This document shows, piece after piece, positions 1 through 10,121 of a stretch of DNA of 64,000 bases. Below the pieces are notes generated by a model, which did no database searches, was not told where the DNA came from, and worked only from the letters and a program-made list of their open reading frames with translations. The DNA is from Brienomyrus brachyistius (lineage: Eukaryota; Chordata; Actinopteri; Osteoglossiformes; Mormyridae). How positions within the stretch are numbered: position 1 is the stretch's first letter; every line of letters begins with the position of its first letter. Made by a program: the position numbers and the translations under genes. The DNA lies in NCBI RefSeq assembly GCF_023856365.1, contig NC_064536.1, positions 36,696,776 to 36,760,775 on the forward strand. The letters are read 5' to 3'.

Positions 1-1199
1 GATGATCCACTAGCAGCTCCAAGACGAAAATGGGGTTTATTAAAGAAAAACAGAGCACCCTGGGGTAAAATACTAAGCAAAAAGACCGCGAGGGGTCCGA
101 AACAAACTAGGAGAAATAAGAATGAACTAAAGAAATCATTAAGTAACACAACTAAGGAACTGGGCTAAACAGAGAGCAGGACTAAAAAAACCAAGCACAC
201 AGTTCACAACTAACACTGACCACGGACAGACGGACGGACGAACGAATGAATGTGCGTGCACGCGCACACATACATACATACAAACGCACACCCACTGCCA
301 CCCCAGTCTTGTCTCTTAATGCACGCGCTTAGGCCTTTTTGGAAAAAACATTAATGTGACACATGGTGCAGCTCAGTTACCGGTGTTAACATGGCATCCT
401 CAGTAAGCATCTCAAATCAGGCACCCGGATGCTATAAGCATAGGCCTCAGGGGTCACCTTGTAGGAAAGCCAACATTTACTGAAAAGCCATCTTTATTAA
501 AAAATAACTAAGGCTTTATTCTTTAAAGTCTTTAACGTGTTTTAATGCGACTGCTAAATGCATTTTTCTAGCTCGTACTGTTATAAATTAAATGCTGTTA
601 ACCAGGTGCACTCGTAGTTACAGCTTTCTCTGGACCTGACCCTACACTGGGTACATGCATGGGGACCATTGCTGACATAAGGATCTAATGCCCAGGTGTC
701 GAGTCTCACGGTTAAAACCCCCAGTCCCCGTGTGGCTCAGGGTTCATCAACTGGTAAAGATTGGTAGATTCCATGAGAGGTACCCCTTTAAATACGCTTT
801 ATTCCCACCACCTCACAAAATTATTACATTTTAAAAACACAACCGTGGTGCATACATATAACAAAACATATGTACAACTTTTATTTTGAATAATAAAACA
901 CCCGGTCATGGTACATTTTAAAAACTCATTTGATAAATGTACATAAACATTTTTGTACAAGCTTGAAAAATACAACACACGTATACATGATACATTTTGA
1001 AACACTTGTGCAACTTTGAAAATAAAAAAACTTTATATTACATTAACAAAATCTCCTTTGATAAAAACCCTACAAAATTTTTACAACTTTGCTTTTGTAA
1101 AATAAAAGCCATGTTCATATTAGATTTCAAAACTAATTCACAAAATGAATGCATAAAACTTTGTACATTTTAAAAATACGTTTGTGCTGCAAACAAATA
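1..1199. other. AT-rich non-coding DNA; possible LTR scrap at the left edge
   Basis: No gene seen. On the minus strand the first 60 bases read like the 3' end of an LTR, with an AATAAA signal about 35-40 bases from the window edge, but no partner LTR is visible. Around 220-300 there are short GGAC/GAAC and CACA-type tandem runs. From about 800 the DNA is AT-rich with many scattered ACATTTTAAAA-type words that foreshadow the minisatellite that follows. The short open frames here are not convincing genes. Confidence 0.4.
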
Positions 1200-1665
1200 A
1201 CAGAATGTTTTTGTAAAACACCCCAAACATCTTACATCTTAAAACATCTGTACATCTTACTTTGAAAAACTTTCATGCTACGTCTTAAAACATCTGTACA
1301 TCTTACTTTGAAAAACTTTCATGTTACGTTTTAAAACATCTGTTTATCTGAAAAACTTTCATGTCACATTTTAAAACATTTGTACATCTTACTTTGAAAA
1401 ACTTTCACGTTACATTTTAAAACATTTGTACGTCTTACTTTGAAAAACTTTCACGTTACATTTTAAAACATTTGTACATCTTACTTTGAAAAACTTTCAC
1501 GTTACATTTTAAAACATTTGTACATCTTACTTTGAAAAACTTTCATGTCACATTTTAAAACATTTGTACATCTTACCTAAAAAAATTTCATGTCAGATTT
1601 TAAACATTTGTACATCTTACTTTGAAAAACTTTCATGTTACGTCTTAAAATATTTGTGTAACTAA
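1200..1665. repeat. 46-bp AT-rich minisatellite
   Basis: About ten tandem units of roughly 46 bp. Each has a TTAAAACAT core followed by TGTACATCTTACTTTG and AAAAACTTTCATGTTACG. Units differ by point changes and a few short deletions. Two more degenerate units reappear at about 1911-2005, inside the first copy of the larger repeat described next. Confidence 0.85.
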
Positions 1666-1689
1666 AAACTATGGTCAAGATATATTACC

Positions 1690-3879
1690 ATTCTTTAAAG
1701 TTTTTAATGTGTATTTGCATTTAATGTGTAAATGCAGCTTACTGGTTGCTATTAAATGTAATTAAATAAGCATGTACACCTTCTTTAAAATAACAAGACT
1801 ATATCCTAAATTCTTACACCCTTGCCTGATTCCACAGTTCCTACCCCCACTTATGTGGCCCCCCTCCCACCCTTCCATGACTTGTGAGATAAGGAAAGCA
1901 CACTTCCCACATTTTAAAACATTTGTACATCTTACTTTGAAAAACTTTGTTACGTTTTAAAACATCTGTATATCTGAAAAACTTTCATGTCACATTTTAA
2001 AACATTTGTGTAACTAAAAACTATGGTCAAGATATATTACCATTCTTTAAATTTTTTAATGTGTATTTGCAGCATGGTGCTAAATGCAGCTTACTGGTTG
2101 CTATTAAATGTAATTAAATAATCATGTACACCTTCTTTAAAATAACAAGACTATATCCTATATTCTTACACCCTTGCCTGATTCCACAGTTCCTACCCCC
2201 CACTTATGTGCCCCCCCCCCACCCTTCCATGACTTGTGAGATAAGGAAAGCACACTTCCCAACCTTTGGTTGTGCGCTTGTGCGCATGCTTGGGGTTTTG
2301 CTGTTTGTGTGTGTGTGTGTAGGTTGTTCATCTTGCGTCCAACGTTAAGGTTATATTTTATACTACTTTAAAATAACACATTTTTGTTTGACTGTTTAAG
2401 AAACACATCTAAAGTTTTTATACATTTAAACATTAACAAAAGCTGTTAATGTCTTTTCTTTAAAATTTACAAGTCTATTTTGTGTGGTTTTTCACAATAA
2501 GACTCATGAACGACTAAGTTAGTATGTTTTGGGGTCTGTATACACATCGCGGTCCTATACTTTCACAGACCTAAAGTTAAACTTTAAAGCCCCTGACCAC
2601 CGGTGTGTGTGTGTGTGTGTGTGTGTTTGTGTGTTTGTGCACATGAGCATGAATATACATTTACTGAAAAAACATATTTATTAAAATAACTAAGGCTTTT
2701 TTCTGTCAAAACAATTTTTAAATAATACCAGCAGATAAATGGGGTCGTTATAGTGAATCTGTAGTCTCCCTGCATAGTGGATGACTGCTGACACTGTTGA
2801 ACTTGAACTATGTTTCATTAACTATCAAACAGTCTGCAGCTCCGTTACCGTTGTCAACTTAGCATTGTACTCCAGCAAGCATCTCAGATCAAGCTTGTAG
2901 ATTATATAAGCTGGGGCCGTGGGCACCTTGTAGGATGTCTTTATTAAAATAACTAAGACCTTATTCTTTAAAGTTTTTTTAATGTGTATTTGCAGCATGG
3001 TGCTAAATGCAGCTTACTGGTTCCTATTAAATATAATTAAATAATCATGTACACCTTCTTTAAAATAACAAGACTATATCCTATATTCTTACACCCTTGC
3101 CTGATTCCACAGTTCCTACCCCCCACTTATGTGCCCCCCCCCACCCTTCCATGACTTGTGAGATAAGGAAAGCACACTTCCCAACCTTTGGTTGTGCGCT
3201 TGTGCGCATGCTTGGGGTTTTGCTGTGTGTGTGTGTGTGTAGGTTGTTCATCTTGCGTCCAACGTTAAGGTTATATTTTATACTACTTTAAAATAACACA
3301 TTTTTGTTTGACTGTTTAAGAAACACATCTAAAGTTTTTATACATTTAAACATTAACAAAAGCTGTTAATGTCTTTTCTTTAAAATTTACAAGTCTATTT
3401 TGTGTGGTTTTTCACAATAAGACTCATGAACGACTAAGTTAGTATGTTTTGGGGTCTGTATACACATCGCGGTCCTATACTTTCACAGACCTAAAGTTAA
3501 ACTTTAAAGCCCCTGACCACCGGTGTGTGTGTGTGTGTGTGTGTGTTTGTGTGTTTGTGCACATGAGCATGAATATACATTTACTGAAAAAACATATTTA
3601 TTAAAATAACTAAGGCTTTTTTCTGTCAAAACAATTTTAAAATAATACCAGCAGATAAATGGGGTCGTTATAGTGAATCTGTAGTCTCCCTGCATAGTGG
3701 ATGACTGCTGACACTGTTGAACTTGAACTATGTTTCATTAACTATCAAACAGACTGCAGCTCCGTTACCGTTGTCAACTTAGCATTGTACTCCAGCAAGC
3801 ATCTCAGATCAAGCTTGTAGATTATATAAGCTGGGGCCGTGGGCACCTTGTAGGATGTCTTTATTAAAATAACTAAGAC
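1690..3879. repeat. Tandem units of about 920 bp (left cluster)
   Basis: The block beginning ATGTACACCTTCTTTAAAA occurs at about 1772, 2124 and 3047. The last two start units that match nearly base for base over about 920 bp (2124-3046 and 3047 onward). The first unit is a shortened 352-bp version. Each full unit carries a pyrimidine-rich stretch with TCCATGACTTGTGAGATAAG, an internal GT run (about 2600 and 3520), and an end resembling TTTATTAAAATAACTAAG. The third unit is cut at 3879 by the LTR insertion and resumes at 7356. I recognise no RNA or protein gene in the unit. Confidence 0.8.
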
Positions 3880-4165
3880 TGTCACGATCCGGAAATACTG
3901 GAGACGGCGATCGTGCGGGAAACAGGCAAGGGAAACCAGGTACGGGGAATAACGGGGTTTTATTGGAGTAACGGGGACTAGGGAGCATCGGACAGGGACT
4001 AACAAACATCCACAATGACGGACAAGGGTAACAGGCAAGACCAGGACTTAAAACAGGACAAGACTAAGCAAAGTAATCAGACAAGGCTGGAGACAATCAG
4101 GGACGCACACGCGGGTAATCAGGGGGCGTGGCACACACGAGGAGCCGACGAGCCGGGTCATGACA
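3880..4165 (-). repeat. 3' LTR of the young proline-rich retroelement
   Basis: 286 bp, TG...CA ended, reading the same as 7070-7355. On the minus strand it starts TGTCATGACCC and contains CCAATAAAACC, a polyadenylation signal. The LTRs at 9777-10061 and 12338-12634 are diverged relatives sharing the segment CAGGGGGCGTGGCACACACG. Confidence 0.93.
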
Positions 4166-4182
4166 GAACCCCCCCCCCAAAG
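4166..4182 (-). promoter_or_regulatory. Polypurine tract for plus-strand priming
   Basis: On the minus strand the bases TTTGGGGGGGGGGTTC lie directly before the 3' LTR. This is the expected position and composition of a retroelement polypurine tract, and it fixes the element's orientation as minus. The matching place in the older relative near 10062 has lost the G run. Confidence 0.8.
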
Positions 4183-4256
4183 GCGCGCTTCACCGGGCGC
4201 GCCAGGGAGGAGGCGACGAACGGGACACAGGAACCGGGACCGAGAAAAGAACAAAA

Positions 4257-7067
4257 CTAACGAGAGACCGGAAACAGGACAGAGGCACAAAACATAGCGA
4301 GAGACAGAACGTAAGACACGACTTGAGACAGGACCGGGAAAGCGGAGAGACAGACCAGGAAGGGAGAGACAGGAGGGACAGGCGGGACACTAGGAGCGGG
4401 AGTGCAAGGAGGGAACATCGGGAAACGAGGAGCAGGAAAGGGCGGAACAGACGGGCGAGTAACAAAAGCAGACGGGGCAAAGACATGAGGTACGAAGGCA
4501 GAGGCATAGGGCGAGAAGGAGGGGGTACCAAGGGGAGCCCGAGGGAGCCCCAGCGGGCGACGGGAGGCAGCCGGAGGGGCCGCAGGCGGCCGGGAGGCCG
4601 GAGCCGAAGGGGACCCCGGAGGGGCCGAGGAGACAGGGCGAGGGACCCGCGGAGGGGCCAGGGAGGGAGCAGGAGGGAGCACCGGGGAAGGGGACGAGGG
4701 AGTAGGAAGGGGCCAGGGCGAAGGCCCGGAGGAGGGGGGAGCCGCAGCAGGCGGCGATGTCCGGGGGAGGGCCGGAGGTAGGGGCCCCGCAGGCGACCGA
4801 GGAGCCGCCGTCGGGGAACCCCCAGGCGACCGACCAGGCACCGGAGGGGGGAGCGAGGCAGGGCGACGAGGCATCGGAGAGGGACCCGCAGGCGACAGCC
4901 GACCCGGAGGGCCAGGACCCGCAGGCGCCAACCGAGCCCCAGCGCAGGCGAGGGAGGGCGAGCCAGGGGGCAGGGCGGGCGGGACCCCAGCCCTGCGTCT
5001 GTGTCCCCTTCCCCTGCGGGACACAGACAAGCCGACCCTAGTTCGGGGTCGATCTCGCCGGGGCGAGGGACAAGGGGTTACGAGTTCTGTCCCCGAGGGG
5101 TCCCATTCCAGCTCCTCCACCTCCGAAGAGGGAGGAGCCAAGATGGAGTTGTCCAGGACCACCTCGGGGACTAGGACAGGGACTGGAGCTGCTGCAGGCG
5201 GAGGGGGCGCCTCTGGAGCTGCTGCAGGCGGAGTGGGCGCCTCTGGAGCTGCTGCAGGCGGAGGGGGCGCCTCTGGAGCTGCTGCAGGCGGAGGGGGCGC
5301 CTCTGGAGCTGCTGCAGGCGGAGGGGGCGCCTCTGGAGCTGCTGCAGGCGGAGGGGGCGCCTCTGGAGCTGCTGCAGGCGGAGGGGGCGCCTCTGGAGCT
5401 GCTGCATGCCGAGGGGGCGCCTCTGGAGCTGCTGCATGCCGAGGGGGCGCCTCTGGAGCTGCTGCATGCCGCCGGGGCGCCGGGACAGGAACACGGTCAG
5501 GTCGCCGGGGCGCCGGGACAGGAACACGGTCAGGCCGCGGGGGGGGCGCCTGCCCGGGAACTGGAGCGTGGTCAGGAACTGGAGCGTGGTCAGGAACTGG
5601 AGCGCGGTCAGGAACTGGAGCGCGGTCAGGAACTGGAGGTGGCTGCAGTGGGGGCGCCGGCCCGGGAGCTGCAGCAGGCGGCTGCAGAGGGGGCGCCTGC
5701 CTTGGAGCTGCAGGTGGCTGCAGTGGGGGCACCTGCCCTGGAGCTGCAGCAGGTGGCTGCAGTGGGGGCGCCTGCCCGGGAGCTGCAGCAGGCGGCTGCA
5801 GAGGGGGTGCCTCTGCAGGAACTGGAGCACGGTCAGGAACTGGAGCGCGGTCAGGAACTCGAGCGCGGTCAGGAACTGGAGGTGGCTGCAGTGGGGGCGC
5901 CGGCCCGGGAGCTGCAGCAGGCGGCTGCAGAGGGGGCGCCTGCCCTGGAGCTGCAGGTGGCTGCAGTGGGGGCACCTGCCCTGGAGCTGCAGCAGGTGGC
6001 TGCAGTGGGGGCGCCTGCCCGGGAGCTGCAGCAGGCGGCTGCAGAGGGGGTGCCTCTGCAGGAACTGGAGCACGGTCAGGAACTGGAGGTGGCTGCAGTG
6101 GGGGCGCCGGCCCGGGAGCTGCAGCAGGCGGCTGCAGAGGGGGCGCCTGCCCTGGAGCTGCAGGTGGCTGCAGAGGGGGCACCTGCCCTGGAGCTGCAGC
6201 AGGTGGCTGCAGTGGGGGCGCCTGCCCGGGAGCTGCAGCAGGCGGCTGCAGAGGGGGTGCCTCTGCAGGAACTGGAGCACGGTCAGGAACTGGAGGCAGT
6301 GGGGGCGCCTGCCCTGGAGCTGCAGGCTGCTGCAGTGGGGGCGCCTGCCCTGGAGCTGCAGGCGGAGGGGGCGCTTCCGGAGCTCTCCGGAGCTTGATCA
6401 GCCTCCGGAGGTCTTCAGCCATCCTTTCCAGATCTGAATACGGGGATTCTGGAGTGAAAGAGGCGAAATCCTGCCCCAGTTGCACTGCGAGCTTTTCCCC
6501 CTCCGGAGGGCCCTGTGGGGCCGGTTCTCCCATCACCCTCCAATACAGTCCCTGGAGGGTGAAGTACCTGTCAGCGAGGATCATGGGTGGCGGCGGCAGC
6601 GAAGACGGCTGCGCAGGCGGCGGCGGCCGCACGGGAACGGGGTCCGCCGGCAATGGCGGCCGCACGGGAGCGGTGTCCGCCGGCAATGGCGGCCGCACGG
6701 GAGCGGGGTCCGCCGGCAATGACGGAGGGAGGTCCTCCGTACGGGCGATCGCCGTTCTCCTCCGTCTCCCTCGCAGGCGCCTGGCGGTTGCGGGAGGCGG
6801 CGCGATGTCCGTGAAAACGGACGGTGGAAAAAAGGCTTCTGGCTCCGGGTAGTGGAAGGGCTCCTCGTCCTCGTCCTCACTTGAGAGCCAGTACTTCCAC
6901 GCAGGATCGGGGACGCGTGTGGTCGGCCCCCGGGCTGGAGGTAGGGCAGGTACCTCCCTCTCGTCCTCCGCCGGAAGCCAAAGCCTGGAGAGCGAGCAGG
7001 CGCCGAGAGAGATCGGCTCTTGAGGGAGCCTCTTCCTCCCTCTCCGCTTCTTCTTTGGGTCCGTCAT
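4257..7067 (-). CDS. Proline-rich protein of the LTR retroelement (936 aa)
   Basis: Only coding gene of the 3880-7355 element; function unknown. I chose the ATG at 7067, two bases inside the 5' LTR, because the relative at 12335 starts at the same place with the same residues MTDP; the frame stays open into the LTR up to 7205. Residues about 4-12 are a basic nuclear-localisation-like stretch (PKKKRRGRKR). An acidic part with SSEDEDEEP follows, then proline-rich repeats: roughly 70-aa units rich in APPLQPPAAAPGQ, then about ten copies of PEAPPPPAAA. A conserved module follows (VEELEWDPSG, then SVSRRGRGHRRR), shared with the second element. The last 35 residues are hydrophobic, possibly membrane-spanning. 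No gag zinc knuckle, protease or polymerase motif is visible. The long plus-strand frames over this region are antisense shadows. Confidence 0.65.
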   Translation of the reverse strand: MTDPKKKRRGRKRLPQEPISLGACSLSRLWLPAEDEREVPALPPARGPTTRVPDPAWKYWLSSEDEDEEPFHYPEPEAFFPPSVFTDIAPPPATARRLRGRRRRTAIARTEDLPPSLPADPAPVRPPLPADTAPVRPPLPADPVPVRPPPPAQPSSLPPPPMILADRYFTLQGLYWRVMGEPAPQGPPEGEKLAVQLGQDFASFTPESPYSDLERMAEDLRRLIKLRRAPEAPPPPAAPGQAPPLQQPAAPGQAPPLPPVPDRAPVPAEAPPLQPPAAAPGQAPPLQPPAAAPGQVPPLQPPAAPGQAPPLQPPAAAPGPAPPLQPPPVPDRAPVPAEAPPLQPPAAAPGQAPPLQPPAAAPGQVPPLQPPAAPGQAPPLQPPAAAPGPAPPLQPPPVPDRARVPDRAPVPDRAPVPAEAPPLQPPAAAPGQAPPLQPPAAAPGQVPPLQPPAAPRQAPPLQPPAAAPGPAPPLQPPPVPDRAPVPDRAPVPDHAPVPDHAPVPGQAPPPRPDRVPVPAPRRPDRVPVPAPRRHAAAPEAPPRHAAAPEAPPRHAAAPEAPPPPAAAPEAPPPPAAAPEAPPPPAAAPEAPPPPAAAPEAPPPPAAAPEAPTPPAAAPEAPPPPAAAPVPVLVPEVVLDNSILAPPSSEVEELEWDPSGTELVTPCPSPRRDRPRTRVGLSVSRRGRGHRRRAGVPPALPPGSPSLACAGARLAPAGPGPPGRLSPAGPSPMPRRPASLPPPVPGRSPGGSPTAAPRSPAGPLPPALPRTSPPAAAPPSSGPSPWPLPTPSSPSPVLPPAPSLAPPRVPRPVSSAPPGSPSAPASRPPAAPPAASRRPLGLPRAPLGTPSFSPYASAFVPHVFAPSAFVTRPSVPPFPAPRFPMFPPCTPAPSVPPVPPVSPFLVCLSAFPVLSQVVSYVLSLAMFCASVLFPVSR
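5188..5490. repeat. 30-bp coding minisatellite inside the proline-rich ORF
   Basis: About ten head-to-tail copies of a 30-bp unit (CTGGAGCTGCTGCAGGCGGA plus GGGGGCGCCT on the plus strand). The length is a multiple of three, so copy changes add or remove ten residues and keep the minus frame open. Three units have GCATGCCG in place of GCAGGCGG. Confidence 0.9.
5555..6310. repeat. Higher-order GC-rich repeat inside the proline-rich ORF
   Basis: Three long units, one of about 240 bp and two of about 210 bp, with boundaries near 5638, 5878 and 6088 (each starting GAGGTGGCTGCAGTGGGGGC), plus shorter AGGAACTGGAGCGCGGTC repeats between them. All lengths preserve the minus-strand reading frame. This is the most repetitive part of the protein and is probably length-variable. 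Confidence 0.85.
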
Positions 7068-7069
7068 TC

Positions 7070-7355
7070 TGTCACGATCCGGAAATACTGGAGACGGCGA
7101 TCGTGCGGGAAACAGGCAAGGGAAACCAGGTACGGGGAATAACGGGGTTTTATTGGAGTAACGGGGACTAGGGAGCATCGGACAGGGACTAACAAACATC
7201 CACAATGACGGACAAGGGTAACAGGCAAGACCAGGACTTAAAACAGGACAAGACTAAGCAAAGTAATCAGACAAGGCTGGAGACAATCAGGGACGCACAC
7301 GCGGGTAATCAGGGGGCGTGGCACACACGAGGAGCCGACGAGCCGGGTCATGACA
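7070..7355 (-). repeat. 5' LTR of the young proline-rich retroelement
   Basis: The upstream LTR in the element's minus orientation, reading the same as 3880-4165. Immediately inside it, the bases GAATGACGGACCC are shared with the second element at 12337. No ordinary tRNA-complementary primer-binding site is obvious in the usual place, because the ATG begins two bases after the LTR. Confidence 0.93.
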
Positions 7356-8170
7356 AAGACCTTATTCTTTAAAGTTTTTTTAATGTGTATTTGCAGCATG
7401 GTGCTAAATGCAGCTTACTGGTTCCTATTAAATATAATTAAATAATCATGTACACCTTCTTTAAAATAACAAGACTAAATCCTAAATTCTTGCACCCCTG
7501 CCTGATTCCACAGTTCCTACCCCACACTTATGTGGCCCCCCTCCCACCCTTCCATGACTTGTGAGATAAGAAAAGCAGACTTCTGCCTGCCTGGTCGGTC
7601 ATTTCTAGCTGCTATTTAGGTTCTTCCTCAAATCCTGTTGCCTAAATGACTTATATCCCACTCATATTCATTTAAAATTTCGCTATAACAAAACAATCCT
7701 TATACATTTTAATAAAAAACGTGAACTATATATGTTTGGTGTTTTTTTGATTGAGCAAACTCTTTTGTGTTTTTGTGTGCGTGTCCGATACAACTGTAGT
7801 TTGTATCAACTTTTTTTTAGTTTGACCTCCGGGGTGTGTGTTTGTCCGCATGCGCGTGAATAAACATTTACTGAAAAACATATTTATTAAAATAACTAAG
7901 ACTTTATTCTGTCAAAGTTTTTAAAAATGTGTTTTGATGCATGTCACTAAATGTTGCTTAATAGTACCTAACCGGGGGTGCTCCCCCAGAGACAGTTGCT
8001 AGTCCATTTATTCTTTTAAAGACTACTGATTCCAATTTGGTGCCATATGCTTTTATCTTGTAGGCCGTAGGATAGCTCCATTTCTACCAGCTATAGGCCA
8101 TGGTACGTCTGGGCTATTATGCTTAAATTCTTTATTAATTAGCGTTGGCTATGTGCTTTATAACACTGCT
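7356..8170. repeat. Left repeat cluster, continuation after the LTR insertion
   Basis: Resumes the interrupted tandem unit (ATCATGTACACCTTC at about 7445), then continues with segments that recur in the same order at 36150-36720 and 37850-37990. One such segment, 8020-8165, contains TTGTAGGCCGTAGGATAGC and is nearly repeated at 37850-37990. No gene recognised. Confidence 0.75.
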
Positions 8171-9776
8171 GATTCAGGTCTCTTGTAGATTTTCTCTTGA
8201 CCGGTCAGCGCAGTCTCTCTCTTGTACATAGAAAAAACAGAGAATACCTATTATTAGAATGTTATTTTTAATTTAATTTAATTTAATTAATTAGCATTTT
8301 TATCACGCGAATAAAAGAAATAATATACTCACCGGGTAAGGCCTGGATGAAACTTGTGGCTCTTTGGCTGGCAGTAAGGGTAAGACCTCGAAGATACTTG
8401 TGCCTCTGCCCTAGGAGGAATAGGCCCCCCTGCTCGCCGCAATATCAACCAGGTGCAGTCATATCGTTTCTCTATTAACCCATATCTGTACTGTCATGTA
8501 TGAAAAACAGGATTTACTGGGAGACAAGGTGTCCAACTTGATGTATGGCCCAAGTCGTTAGAGACGGCCTTGAAAAGTATGGTACCATAAGCTGATGTAA
8601 TACAAACGCTTGCGTGAGGAAGAAACACACATACATTGTCAAAACTAGCGCCAAGCTTTGGACGACAGACCCTCCACCTCCTCCTCCTCTCATTCTTTGC
8701 TCCAACTTTATCATTTTCTACGATCATCATTAAAAATAAAAACTTTCACATACAGAAGCCATTGTTGTAGTAAGTAATGAACACTCCACAGACCATGCCT
8801 ACGGCTTCAGTCCAAACTATTTTTTGTTCACGTTTAACAGCAGTTGCTTTTAAAGTTGGAATCTCCCAATCGGTTTCTCCTGGGCCTAAATATCTGGCCA
8901 CCAGTACTGAAGAGTCTCTCCACTGGAGCACTTGATGGGATTGCTGTGTTATATTTGATGAAGAGCTTCTTCAGAAAATGCGCTATACAAAAATAAATGT
9001 GTTTGTTTGTTTGTTGTTAACCGGTTTATGTAAAGTATAACTGTCTTGCCTCAAAGCGCTTTACGGCATCCGCACCCAAAGCCCCCTTGTTTCGGACCCC
9101 TCGTAGAGAAGGTTTTGGCAGGGAAGTAAATCATTTTTTTTTTTTCTTTTAAGCCTTGGTTCTCTCGGAAGAACACCCAGACCTCTACAGTTGAGGAGAT
9201 TTTTTTGGGGATGTACATATATAAGGACTACACTACTCAGACCAATTAGCATACACCAACACAGGCAACCCAAAAGAACTAACAACAAAATGTGATAAAG
9301 ATTAATATCAGTGCCATTCCATCCTCGATCGTGGTGGGTTTCTAAAAATTAAGCTTAATGAAAATCTGAATATTAAATGATCAAAGTGATTTGATAAAAA
9401 ATATTAGGTGGTACATTGGGCGGAGCTTAATATGGCTCAGTTTATGACGTCATCAGTGGGAGGGGGCGTTTTCTTATTCTGATTGGCTGGGGGGTTATGT
9501 CCATATATGGTATCATACATGCTTATGCCACGTGTTGCCGATGGGGGCCATATGGTTTGGGAGATAAGGGTTGCCGTTAAACTTTAATAGATTATAGATA
9601 GTAGATAGTAATTAATATCTTATTTTTAATTACGTTTTAAGGAATAATAAAACATATAGCAGGATGAATGTAAGAGCGCCTACACATCCAGCGGGGGTCC
9701 GTCCGGCCGCAGCCACACGTTGTTAGGAGTAGACACAAGTGTCCCCGGCCCTTTGGGTATTTTAAAAGAAGAAAGC
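8171..9776. other. Non-coding stretch with no recognised gene
   Basis: I see no supported gene. At 8960-9020 there is a GCGCTATACAAAAATAAATG end with a TTTG run, typical of fish interspersed-repeat tails. The minus frames of 60-78 residues at 8494-9288 lack known motifs. A regulatory-looking cluster lies at 9420-9545 and is listed separately. The left LTR of the second proline-rich element starts at 9777. Confidence 0.4.
9424..9545. promoter_or_regulatory. Cluster of promoter-type sites (CRE, GC box, CCAAT, CArG, E-box)
   Basis: Within about 120 bp are TGACGTCA (9445-9452, a consensus cAMP-response element), a GGGGGCG GC-box-like run (about 9463-9469), ATTGG (9482-9486, inverted CCAAT), CCATATATGG (9501-9510, a perfect CArG box for serum response factor) and CACGTG (9539-9544, E-box). 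The density of consensus sites looks like a vertebrate promoter or enhancer. No coding region is attached in either direction, so it may belong to a lost gene or an unrecognised element. Function is inferred from motifs alone. Confidence 0.4.
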
Positions 9777-10061
9777 TGTCAGGCTTCGCGAGTAGCGATG
9801 GGCAGAAAGCAGGCAAGGATGAAGCAGGTAGGTGAAAGTCGGGACAAACGGGGATTTATTGCGGGGAAGACGGCTATGGGTAGAACAGAACATCACAGGA
9901 GAACTAATATCAATGACGGACAAACAGCAGGGCAAGACGTGGATTGAAACAGAACAAAGACAGGGCGAAATAACAAGACACAGCTGGGCATGATTGGGGA
10001 GGCACACGTGGATAATCAGGGGGCGTGGCACACACGAGGATCGGACGAGCCGGCCATGACA
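9777..10061 (-). repeat. LTR (distal) of the older proline-rich element
   Basis: 285 bp, TGTC...GACA ended. On the minus strand it contains CGCAATAAATCC. It resembles the other LTRs in the window over CAGGGGGCGTGGCACACACG but differs at many positions elsewhere. Confidence 0.8.
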
Positions 10062-10121
10062 GCGCACTCTGGGCGTGCTTCAGGGGAGGCGACGGACGAG
10101 ACGAGACCAGGGATACAGGAC

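Larger units (their letters stand above)
3880..7355 (-). mobile_element. Recent pol-less LTR retroelement encoding a proline-rich protein
   Basis: Two direct 286-bp LTRs (3880-4165 and 7070-7355) begin TGTCACG and end CATGACA on the plus strand. They read identical by eye. The host bases AAGAC at 3875-3879 are repeated at 7356-7360, a 5-bp target duplication. Removing the element restores the local tandem unit as seen at about 2951. The element runs on the minus strand: an AATAAA signal lies in the LTR in that sense, and a ten-G polypurine tract abuts the downstream LTR. Only one long ORF lies between the LTRs. There is no protease, reverse transcriptase or integrase, so the element must be moved in trans. 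Identical LTRs imply a very young insertion. Confidence 0.93.

Noticed and set aside
2584..3695. Two 63-codon minus ORFs repeated 920 bp apart
   Set aside because: They are the same tandem-unit sequence crossing a GT run; repetition reflects the satellite, not a gene family.
5143..6852. Long plus-strand ORFs (569, 343 and 252 codons) over the GC-rich repeats
   Set aside because: They are antisense to the proline-rich ORF. LTR orientation, polyadenylation signal and purine tract all place the real gene on the minus strand, and repeats of 3n length without stops open several frames at once.
1690..8170. Possible miR-430-like microRNA cluster because of tandem units with TAAATGC words
   Set aside because: No hairpin with a matching mature sequence could be found; the words look incidental in AT-rich DNA.
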